From: Bacteroidota bacterium
Lineage (GTDB): Bacteria; Bacteroidota; Ignavibacteria; Tepidaquicellales; Tepidaquicellaceae
DNA: 64,000 nt
Direction: 5' to 3'
Assembly (NCBI GenBank): GCA_018266835.1
Contig: JAFDZP010000005.1
Span: 310,001 to 374,000, forward strand
In this document: positions 28,601-35,938 of the stretch, in pieces
Layout: the number at the start of each line of letters is the position of its first letter
How positions within the stretch are numbered: the first letter of the stretch is position 1
Translations under genes and position numbers: made by a program
The notes under the pieces: model-generated
The model's database searches: none
What the model was told of the DNA's origin: nothing
The model's input: only the letters and a program-made list of their open reading frames with translations

Positions 28601-29386
28601 GGTACAACCACAGGTATTTTGATTCCGACTACAGAGTCCGGTGACGGCGACTCTTGCGCTGCAGTCAGCTATGTCGGACCTACTTACAATATGTTCTACG
28701 GTACAAACGTTTATAAGAGTTATGTGCCTACAGTTACAGGCTTAGCTTCTCCGCAAGGCGCAATGATAAATCAGATTATTCAGTTCGTACAGCAGAATGA
28801 AGGTGTCGCTCCTGTTGAGCTTGCATCATTCACTTCATCTATCGATAAGAGAAATGTAACTTTAAGATGGAGTACAAATAACGAAGAGAACAACTCAGGA
28901 TTTAACATTGAAAGAAGAATTGCAGGAACAAACGAATGGACTAAAGTCGGCAACGTAACCGGCGCAGGAAATTCAAACACTATTAAGAACTACAGCTTTG
29001 AAGAAAGAAACCTTGCTACTGCAAGATATAACTACAGACTAAAACAAATGGACTTCAACGGTAACTTCAAATATTATGACTTAGCAAACGAAGTTATTAT
29101 CGGAGTGCCAAGCAAATTCGATATTTCACAAAACTATCCGAATCCTTTCAACCCGTCAACAAAGATTAATTTTGACTTGCCATTCGACAGCAAAGTACAA
29201 ATTAAAGTCTTTGATATGACAGGAAGAGAAATGTATCAGATAGTTAACGAAACAAGAACTGCAGGTTATTACACAGTACAGTTCAATGCTTCAGCTTTAG
29301 CAAGCGGTATTTATTTCTACCAGATCAATGCAGCCGGTGGAAATCAATCGTTTGTAAAAACTATGAAGATGGTTCTTGTAAAATAG
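25601..29386 (+). CDS. Large secreted multidomain T9SS protein with GATase-like domain
   Basis: A 1261-residue exported protein with a signal peptide at about 1-20. An N-terminal jelly-roll resembling cleaved-adhesin/choice-of-anchor J domains (QDFEG...GWTQS...MFVDDVSVEE) covers about 22-220. A stretch like a G8-type beta domain (LWGDVATWVGGVVPSSDN) starts near 230. About 830-1065 is a flavodoxin-like block (MLIIWNDQPSRDS, LLIFGNDLGYQLDPRRN, FYRQYMHAQYWADDW) also present in the gene at 46286; I compare it cautiously with glutamine-amidotransferase-like domains of secreted proteins. The Fn3-like module (PVELASFTS...YRLKQ) and a type A sorting domain (KKM-type end, MKMVLVK) finish it. It is preceded by the tandem-repeat operator and followed by a terminator. 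No enzymatic assignment is made. Confidence 0.85.
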   Translation: MKKILVLLALVLFMTTNGYSQYLTQDFEGAWSGSPEAPSGWTQSRQVLIGNGIPDGIGTTSGDKDWQKNTNTGTATWSLTPGTPGTMPNSAISGTGVAWLQTRDFGGSGQNWGSRRLESPSINLSSSTSPYLRFWMFNSDGSTSLHIRVVGSSDGGTTWLNIQQITPNFTATTVTSATPWSRITVAIPAAFRTANMKIGIEVGSPWGTNNMFVDDVSVEEYTPTTITSTGAGGLWGDVATWVGGVVPSSDNNVVIASGATVNLNVNIARCQNLQVDGILQYNSTTTTILLQTFGDFTVSATGTYNSFSGATGKRTYIGGNINNAGTINFGISATSTSEAAMIWLGYGPYTFTNTGTISFSKINTIWCAVTQGVTFNSPVVNTFRFVLALGTVNPNGNLTLGSSASNTTMTIERLKGSFTSAPTFGAGVTRSVSYLDGTGVTSTLAVQPYTPSKETISPGEEVELITGVRTVAGTMIVATHGRLQLAYPLTVGTATTGALTLTRGIIMTDAVNILRTSAFFAPGAGTAPSTATPSVTHGCYVSGPMRVDFPTTTASRNFALGSGTSYNDSIPTSNVLKTVVMATTTAWSASTSITGSIEAKPTGSVVGPLQGLMGTRSYRMNLNGGSDIPTNSTIALIGNNYNYGTGAGSDSLLGNLQNLFVAQSTTGTGSWTVRSITSGTGSFTANTNYTRTTATGAPGPISPLATNGEYFCFATDASSAPNVGPQSISPSGSSFYPNGTTNIPMTGVIINSGLSATTNPVTVVRQIIGTAYISTTTVPAGLGVSATANTTFADFTGFTTGVTYQIKDSVYMVGDGSPSNDTLSAFFTPNIAKKMLIIWNDQPSRDSLIIHLNNSVYASQYDVAPTSGALPNAALSNWKTIFALYASAANISAITNSRDSLKVWLDGSTGPSDKRSLLIFGNDLGYQLDPRRNTSATAADTIFYRQYMHAQYWADDWIDAFTAADSTVKGTASPFLSITGQRINDPYPDCVAPATWNNGTGTTTGILIPTTESGDGDSCAAVSYVGPTYNMFYGTNVYKSYVPTVTGLASPQGAMINQIIQFVQQNEGVAPVELASFTSSIDKRNVTLRWSTNNEENNSGFNIERRIAGTNEWTKVGNVTGAGNSNTIKNYSFEERNLATARYNYRLKQMDFNGNFKYYDLANEVIIGVPSKFDISQNYPNPFNPSTKINFDLPFDSKVQIKVFDMTGREMYQIVNETRTAGYYTVQFNASALASGIYFYQINAAGGNQSFVKTMKMVLVK

Positions 29387-29493
29387 TTATAACTATTTAG
29401 TTGTCAGTTGCCGGTAAAATGGCAATTCATAATTCTAAATTCTGAATTCATAATTAAAAACTCCTGTTGGTGAAAACTAGCAGGAGTTTTTTT
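29341..29493 (+). repeat. Duplicated gene end, copy 1
   Basis: The last coding bases, the 3' untranslated region (TTGTCAGTTGCCGGTAAAAT onward) and the terminator are repeated almost base for base at 35351-35505, after the next gene. The non-coding part differs by only a few bases, so the copying is recent or maintained by conversion. Confidence 0.85.
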
Positions 29494-29495
29494 TT
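29456..29495 (+). terminator. Intrinsic terminator, CTCCTG family
   Basis: Stem AAAAACTCCTG/CAGGAGTTTTT around TTGGTGAAAACTAG, followed by a T-run. The same stem occurs after five other genes in the window. Confidence 0.9.
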
Positions 29496-29615
29496 CGCTA
29501 ATTGATAATTGATAATTGATAATTGCAGGATTTACAGATAATTTTTATTATAATATTTGTTATGTTTTTAGCTGATTTCTGAACGATTTTGCCTGTAAAT
29601 AAAAGTTATCAATTT

Positions 29616-29637
29616 TTGTTAGGATTTTGTTAGGATT
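29616..29637 (+). promoter_or_regulatory. Tandem 11-bp direct repeat, copy 2
   Basis: Two exact TTGTTAGGATT units, a seven-T tract, then a TATCTATAG box 16 bases after the repeats. It lies 573 bp before the start of the beta-helix gene, so the leader is very long and contains the three-hairpin repeat array. Confidence 0.8.
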
Positions 29638-29685
29638 TTTTTTTAATTTGTTGTATCTATAGAAAAAGTAAAAAGTTAATTTAAT

Positions 29686-30181
29686 CTCTAAGAAAAAAAA
29701 ATAATCCCGTACAGCATTTTTGAAAAACCCCAAATTCTTTCAAAAATTTTACCGGATTATTTTTCATAAACAAAAAAAGTAAATTTCATTTTCCGGAAAT
29801 TCTAACTTGAGCCGGCGCTCAGTAAGATTTTAATGCGAATAATACTGTAAAGTATTATAGCTATGAAGAGCTGATTTTTTTCTCCTCTAAGAAAAAAAAA
29901 TAATCTTGATAAATCTTTTTTATAAGTACACCAAAATTCTTATAAAAAATTTACTGTCTATTTTTTTTTACATAATCAAAATTTAAAATAACAAACAGGA
30001 CTAAATATCTCATAATTCTTTCTGTAACGGCAAGTTAATGCGATATTTTTACTGTCAACAATACTGAAAAGCACTGATTTGTTTTTTTTCCTCTAAGAAT
30101 AAAAAATAATCTTGATGAATCTTTTCTGAAAGAACCCCAAAATTCTATCAGAAAATTTACTGTATAATTTTTTTCTTAAAC
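29686..30181 (+). repeat. Array of about 200-bp leader repeats with conserved-loop hairpins
   Basis: Two full units and a half unit start with CTCTAAGAA(A/T)AAAAAATAAT at 29686, 29885 and 30091 (periods 199 and 206). Each has a hairpin about 30 bases in: arms 29717-29725/29738-29746 (TTTTTGAAA), 29916-29926/29939-29949 (TTTTTTATAAG, 11 bp perfect) and 30122-30132/30145-30155 (TTTTCTGAAAG, one mismatch). Stem sequences differ but pairing is kept, while the 12-base loop stays close to AACCCCAAAATT. The second halves share TTAATGCGA and a GC(A/T)CTGATTT end. I read this as a structured leader RNA upstream of the beta-helix gene; function unknown. Confidence 0.7.
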
Positions 30182-30209
30182 AATCATTTAAAAAACAAAA
30201 AAAAATCTT

Positions 30210-33200
30210 ATGGCTAAACCCTTTAAGAAATTGGTTTTTCTCGCAGTGCTTTTAGCGTTGTTCTGCACGAAAAACTCCTTTGCCCAGGTAGATGTATCTA
30301 CCGGCGGCGGACCAACAACGTACACGACATTAAAAGCAGCTTTTGATGCAATTAATGCCGGTACGCACACAGGTGCAATTACAATTAGTATCACTGCTAA
30401 CACAACAGAAGCAGGTCCTTGCGTTTTAAACTCAAGCGGCGCAGGTTCTGCCTCTTATACATCTGTAAATATTCGTCCCACCACAGATGGCGTTACAATT
30501 TCGGGTCCTACAACTACAGGTCGCGGATTGATTGAATTAAAGGGTGCAGATAATGTTACCATTGACGGAGATAATCCGAATACAGGCGGCACAAACCGCA
30601 ACCTTACAATTACAAACACTGCTGCTGCAACAATTACATATACATCGGTCATCCGAATCTGTAATGCTGCAACAGTAGTAACAAGTTCAGATAACAATAT
30701 ATTCAGGAATTTAATCCTTAACGGAAGTGCAGCAGACAGAAACGCTGCTGCAAATACAAGCGTTACAGGCAGCGAAAATACCACATTCGGTATTTACGTC
30801 GGCGGTAACGGCGGGGCTTCAGCTACAGACGCTCCGACAGCTATCACAAGCGTTACAACAAATACAGCTCCTACAGGAACAACTGTAAATGCTTTACTTG
30901 TAGATAACAACACAGTGATGGCATGCGCAAGAGGTATCGTATTCAACGGTGCCGCAGTTGGTGTTTCTACAGGTGTTACAATTTCTAATAACATTATTGG
31001 AGACCAGAGCGCGCAGTCTTTTGCTTATCCTCAGACAACACCAACAAACACAGTTTATACAAAAGGTATTTATGCTTCAGGTACAACTGTACTTACAATT
31101 ACCGGAAACTCAATTAAAAATATCTTTTCATACGTAGCTGTTGGTACTACAAACGCAGCAGGTATAGATGTTGTAACTGCAATCGGTACAGGTCCCAATA
31201 CAATTTCAAACAATACTATAGCAGGTGTTGTTGTTAATAATGCAGCGACAACTTCTCCTGCAAGAGGTATCTCTCTTGCAAGTTCTGCCGGTGTTTATAC
31301 AGTAGCCGGAAATACAATTTCTAATGTTCAGAATAACTGCGGAAGCACAACTCAGACAAATCAGCCGACAGGTCTTTATATTTCAACCGCAGCAGCATCA
31401 GCAACTGTTGAAAGAAATATTGTTTCACAGGTTTACGATAGAAATGCAGGAACATTCGGTGTTGCAGGTGTATTCCTTGCAGCAGGAAACAATATTACTT
31501 TCAGAAACAACATGATTTATGATATCAACCAGGATATCACAGGCGGTGCAGCTTTCTCAACCCAATACGGTATTATTGGTTTAAGAATTTTAGGTACAGG
31601 CCACAAGATTTATTATAACTCAATTCATCTTTCAGGCGCAATGCTCGGTACTTCTACAACGACCATTATGACTGTATGCGCTACTATTAATACAACTTCC
31701 GTCACAGGCGTTGATATGAGAAACAATATTTTCTCAAACGTAATGACAGGCGGTACAACTTCAATTGCTCACGTTTCATTATTTCTTCCATCGGCAGCAA
31801 CGAGCACATTGAACTTAACTTTAAATAACAATGCTTACTTTTCAGGCTCAGATGCTTCAAGACAAGGTATCTTACAGGTCGGAACTACAGCAGGTTCAGG
31901 TTTCTATTTAGCTTCTAACTTTATTGCCAGTTCAACAACACCTTCAACAAACTCAAGAAGCTACACAAGCACTTTATCTGCCGCAGGAACAAACGATAAT
32001 GCATCAATTGCTTCAACCTCTGCAGCACCATTTACTTCAGCAACAGATTTGCACATCCCTGCTTTAACAGCCACACAGCTTGAATCAGGTGGTGTAATAG
32101 TTGCAGGTACAACAACAGATTATGATAATCAGAACAGATATCCGAATGCAGGATATCCTGATAATCCTTTAACTCCTGCTACTGCTCCTGATATCGGCGC
32201 AGATGAATTTGCAGGTACAATAGTAGATCTGACAGCACCTTCTATAGTTTATACAGCATTAGGCAATACTGCAAGCACAGCAGACAGAACTCTTACTGCT
32301 GCAATATCCGATGCTTCAGGTGTAGCAGGCGGAGCAAACGGTCCGAGATTATATTACAAAAAATCATCGGAAATAACATATCATTTTGATGACGCTCCAA
32401 TTGTTGCAGGTAGCAACTATACATTTACAATAAACGCAGCTGCAATGGGCGGCTTAGCTGCTAACGATGTAGTTCAATATTATGTTGCTGCTCAGGATGT
32501 AAACGCAAACGTAGCTACAAGCCCTGCCGGCGGTTCAGGAATAAATCCTCCCGGAACAGTAGCCCCGCTTGCTCCAAACTCTTATATAATTGCAGCAGCA
32601 CCTATGAGCGGAACTTACACAGTAGGTCTTGCTTTATTTAACAGAGTTACAGGTAAAAATATTTATTCAGTAGAAAAAGTAAGAACAGTTACAAGAGAAG
32701 TTTCAGTAACTGAAGATGCAGCAGTTGTAAATAAATCTGATAAAGAAGCATTTACAGCATCATTAAACGCTCCGAATGTAAAAACACAGACAGTTACCGT
32801 TGATGAAAAATATTCAGTGTTAATGGAAAACGGAACAGAATACAGAGGTTCATTATATCATGAATTATCTCAGTCTGACAGAAGCTCAAACGGAATTACT
32901 TCAGATATGGCAGGTGTTTATGCAACTATCACAGCAGCAGTTGCAGATGTAAACTTAAGAGGAGTATCAGGCAATACAGAGCTATCTTTAACAGATGCTT
33001 CATATCCGTCTGAAACATTCCCTATTACTTTCAACATTGGAAGTGATGCACAGCCAAGCGCTTCTGCAACAATTACAATGAAACCTGCGCTTGGTGTATC
33101 ACCAACCATTTCAGGTACATTAGCATCGAATGCTTTAATTAAAATATTCAGCAGCTATACAATTATAGATGGTTCAAACACTGTAGGCGGCTCAACAAAA

Positions 33201-35396
33201 GATATGACAATTACAAACATATCTGCTACATCACCGAGCGTACTTCAGATAGGTTCAAACGGAACAACTTACAATACAGCTTCAACTGTAAAAAATTGTA
33301 TTCTGATTAACGGTGTAAATACTGCTTCATGTTTAGTTGTCGGCGATGCAGGTACACTTGGAAATCCGGGTTATTTTGCAAACACAACAATCCAGAATAA
33401 CTCAATACAAAAATCTTATATCGGAATGTACATCAATGCAAATGCATCAAGTACATCATATGCAAATGTTAACGGTAATGACCTTACAACGTCGGGTGCA
33501 AACGCTATAAGATTTACAGGTATCTACATGCAGGCTGTAAACGGCTCAGTAATTTCTCAGAACAGCATTGCTAACTTTGAAACTACTTCTTCGGAAGACG
33601 ATAACGGAGTCTGGCTTGCAACAGGCACAATAAACACAACTGTTGAAAGAAATTCAATTTATACGTTAAAATATACAGGTACAAATGGATACGGGGCTCA
33701 CGGTGTTCAAGTCAGCTCAGGAACAACTTCATGTAATATTACAGTAAGAAACAACCAGATAGCCGATTTATCCGGTGACGGCTGGGTAAATACCACACTT
33801 GGTGATAATACACATGGTATTTATGTTTTCGGAACAACAACAGGCGTAAAGCTTTATAATAACTCAATTAACTTCAACGGTAACACTCTTAACCAGACAG
33901 GTGCAATGTCATACGGTATTACACTTGGTACAGGTTCTACCGCTGATATAAGAAACAACGTTATCTCTAATAACTTAGGACTCCTTGGAGCAACCGGTTT
34001 AGGTTCTACATGTATATTCTTACAAACAGATGCTACTCAGTTAGAAGCTTCTGATAATAATGTATACTATTGCAGCCCGACAGGTTCAGGTGTTAAAGAT
34101 ATTGCAAAAGTAGGAACAACAGATTACTCTACACTTTCTGCTTATGCTACAGTAACAGGAAAAGATAAAGGCTCATTCAACGGCAATCCGTCATTTGTAA
34201 ATTCCACAAGCGGCAGCATTGATATTACAAATGCAAACAGCTGGGTAGTAAACGGAAACGGTTATCCCGGGTTAGTAACTAATGATATCAACGGTACAGC
34301 AAGGTCAACATCTTTATCAACAGGTCCTTGCGATGTTGGTGCTTACGAAATTACTCCTTCAGTACCGGCTCCTTCGGCAACACAAACAGGTACAATCGGA
34401 GCAGGACAGACAACATCATGGTCAATATTCGGAAAGACTTTTGCATCCATTACATGGGGTGCAGCAGGTACTTATCCGGGTTCAATGACAGCAGCATTTA
34501 ATTCAGGCGCAACACCTCCAAATCCTCCTGTAGCTGCAAAATACGGTTACGGTTACTGGACATTAACACCTGATGTACAGCCTTCAGGCGGCGCAACTTA
34601 TGATATCACAGTATTCTTCAGTGATGCTCAGACAGGAACAATAACTGCTCCTGCCACAAACTTAATACTTGCTAAATATGATGGAGCAACATGGACAGAT
34701 TATCAGCCCGGCGTTGGCGCAGGTCAGTCAAATCTGAACTATGCAGCAAAATCAGTAACAGTAGCAGGCTTAACATCATTCTCAAGCTTCGCATTAACAG
34801 ATAAAGATGCACCGTTACCTGTTGAGCTTTCATCTTTCACATCAGCAATAGATAAGAGAAAAGTAACTCTTAACTGGTCAACAGTTTCAGAGGAAAACAA
34901 CTCAGGATTTGATATTGAAAGAAAGTTAAGCGGTACAGAAAATACATGGAGTAAAGTCGGTAACGTAGCAGGCGCAGGTAACTCAACAACTGCAAAAAGC
35001 TACAGCTTCTCCGAAAACAATCTGAACACAGGAAAATATAACTACAGACTGAAACAAATGGATTACAACGGTAACTTCAAATATTATGACTTATCAAATG
35101 AAGTTATAATCGGAGTTCCAAGCAAATTCGATATTTCACAAAACTATCCGAATCCTTTCAACCCGTCAACAAAGATTAATTTTGACTTGCCGTTCGACAG
35201 CAAAGTTCAGATTAAAATTTATGACATGACAGGTAAAGAAATGGCGCAGATAGTTAATGAATCAAGAACTGCAGGTTATTACACTGTTCAGTTCAATGCT
35301 TCAATGCTTTCAAGCGGAATTTATTTCTACCAGATAAATGCAGCAGGCGGAAATCAATCGTTTGTAAAAACTATGAAGATGGTTCTTGTAAAATAG
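30210..35396 (+). CDS. Giant secreted parallel beta-helix protein with T9SS sorting domain
   Basis: A 1728-residue protein, the largest in the window. The signal peptide ends near residue 25 (FCTKNSFAQ). Two right-handed beta-helix regions, about 30-620 and 900-1330, are built from short Asn-rich coils (NxTIxxNxI, NNxIYD, VERNSIY), the pattern of pectate-lyase-like/polymer-binding helices. A beta-sandwich (about 670-800, DLTAPSIVYTALGN...) sits between them. The Fn3-like module and a type A sorting domain ending MKMVLVK close it. I cannot identify catalytic residues, so adhesion and polysaccharide cleavage are both possible. The start follows a run of AAAAAATCTT with no clear Shine-Dalgarno. 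Its leader carries the tandem-repeat operator and the hairpin array. The 3' end matches the upstream gene closely. Confidence 0.87.
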   Translation: MAKPFKKLVFLAVLLALFCTKNSFAQVDVSTGGGPTTYTTLKAAFDAINAGTHTGAITISITANTTEAGPCVLNSSGAGSASYTSVNIRPTTDGVTISGPTTTGRGLIELKGADNVTIDGDNPNTGGTNRNLTITNTAAATITYTSVIRICNAATVVTSSDNNIFRNLILNGSAADRNAAANTSVTGSENTTFGIYVGGNGGASATDAPTAITSVTTNTAPTGTTVNALLVDNNTVMACARGIVFNGAAVGVSTGVTISNNIIGDQSAQSFAYPQTTPTNTVYTKGIYASGTTVLTITGNSIKNIFSYVAVGTTNAAGIDVVTAIGTGPNTISNNTIAGVVVNNAATTSPARGISLASSAGVYTVAGNTISNVQNNCGSTTQTNQPTGLYISTAAASATVERNIVSQVYDRNAGTFGVAGVFLAAGNNITFRNNMIYDINQDITGGAAFSTQYGIIGLRILGTGHKIYYNSIHLSGAMLGTSTTTIMTVCATINTTSVTGVDMRNNIFSNVMTGGTTSIAHVSLFLPSAATSTLNLTLNNNAYFSGSDASRQGILQVGTTAGSGFYLASNFIASSTTPSTNSRSYTSTLSAAGTNDNASIASTSAAPFTSATDLHIPALTATQLESGGVIVAGTTTDYDNQNRYPNAGYPDNPLTPATAPDIGADEFAGTIVDLTAPSIVYTALGNTASTADRTLTAAISDASGVAGGANGPRLYYKKSSEITYHFDDAPIVAGSNYTFTINAAAMGGLAANDVVQYYVAAQDVNANVATSPAGGSGINPPGTVAPLAPNSYIIAAAPMSGTYTVGLALFNRVTGKNIYSVEKVRTVTREVSVTEDAAVVNKSDKEAFTASLNAPNVKTQTVTVDEKYSVLMENGTEYRGSLYHELSQSDRSSNGITSDMAGVYATITAAVADVNLRGVSGNTELSLTDASYPSETFPITFNIGSDAQPSASATITMKPALGVSPTISGTLASNALIKIFSSYTIIDGSNTVGGSTKDMTITNISATSPSVLQIGSNGTTYNTASTVKNCILINGVNTASCLVVGDAGTLGNPGYFANTTIQNNSIQKSYIGMYINANASSTSYANVNGNDLTTSGANAIRFTGIYMQAVNGSVISQNSIANFETTSSEDDNGVWLATGTINTTVERNSIYTLKYTGTNGYGAHGVQVSSGTTSCNITVRNNQIADLSGDGWVNTTLGDNTHGIYVFGTTTGVKLYNNSINFNGNTLNQTGAMSYGITLGTGSTADIRNNVISNNLGLLGATGLGSTCIFLQTDATQLEASDNNVYYCSPTGSGVKDIAKVGTTDYSTLSAYATVTGKDKGSFNGNPSFVNSTSGSIDITNANSWVVNGNGYPGLVTNDINGTARSTSLSTGPCDVGAYEITPSVPAPSATQTGTIGAGQTTSWSIFGKTFASITWGAAGTYPGSMTAAFNSGATPPNPPVAAKYGYGYWTLTPDVQPSGGATYDITVFFSDAQTGTITAPATNLILAKYDGATWTDYQPGVGAGQSNLNYAAKSVTVAGLTSFSSFALTDKDAPLPVELSSFTSAIDKRKVTLNWSTVSEENNSGFDIERKLSGTENTWSKVGNVAGAGNSTTAKSYSFSENNLNTGKYNYRLKQMDYNGNFKYYDLSNEVIIGVPSKFDISQNYPNPFNPSTKINFDLPFDSKVQIKIYDMTGKEMAQIVNESRTAGYYTVQFNASMLSSGIYFYQINAAGGNQSFVKTMKMVLVK

Positions 35397-35505
35397 TTAT
35401 CAGTAATTAGTTGTCAGTTGCCGGTAAAATGGCAATTCATAATTCTAAATTCTGAATTCATAATTAAAAAACTCCTGTTGGTGAAAACTAACAGGAGTTT
35501 TTTTT
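35351..35505 (+). repeat. Duplicated gene end, copy 2
   Basis: Near-exact copy of 29341-29493 covering the last codons, 3' untranslated region and terminator; it has a 10-base insertion-type difference just after the stop codon (CAGTAATTAG against AACTATTTAG) and a compensating A-for-G change in the terminator stem. Confidence 0.85.
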
Positions 35506-35506
35506 T
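35467..35506 (+). terminator. Intrinsic terminator, CTCCTG family
   Basis: Stem AAAACTCCTGTT/AACAGGAGTTTT followed by T-run, 70 bp after the stop codon. Confidence 0.9.
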
Positions 35507-35651
35507 GTATTCCTGTTAATTGTTAATTACTAATAATTTCTGATTTGCGGAGCAGGCAGAAAGCCTGATGCAACATATTAATAGTAATAGGCTGAAAAAA
35601 ATATAGCGCAGTAAATGATTTTTAACATGAAGAAATAACAATAATTTATCT

Positions 35652-35679
35652 CAAAACTTACGAGGGGGCGTAAGTTTTG
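35652..35679. other. Perfect 11-bp hairpin upstream of the GH81 gene
   Basis: CAAAACTTACG/CGTAAGTTTTG with the 6-base loop AGGGGG. It is about 260 bp before the GH81 start codon and 145 bp past the previous terminator, so it is not an ordinary terminator. No other definable site is seen between 35507 and 35938; this gene lacks the tandem 11-bp operator of its neighbours. Confidence 0.5.
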
Positions 35680-35938
35680 CCCTTAGTTTTTGCAGTAGTT
35701 TATGACATAAAAAAGTTCTGCTCTTAATGTAAATTAAATTACAGCAATTGGAATTTTTTTACTAAGGCTTTTGTATTTTAGATATAGGTATAAACACTTA
35801 TATTGTCGTTAATTTTTTAAAAAAACTAATGTGAATTTATTTTAATTCGGACTACATTGCCTGATACTGCTTAACCCCCATAAAGCATTGTATTTAGAAA
35901 TGAAATGGATTCCAATAAACTTTTATTGGGAGATATTT

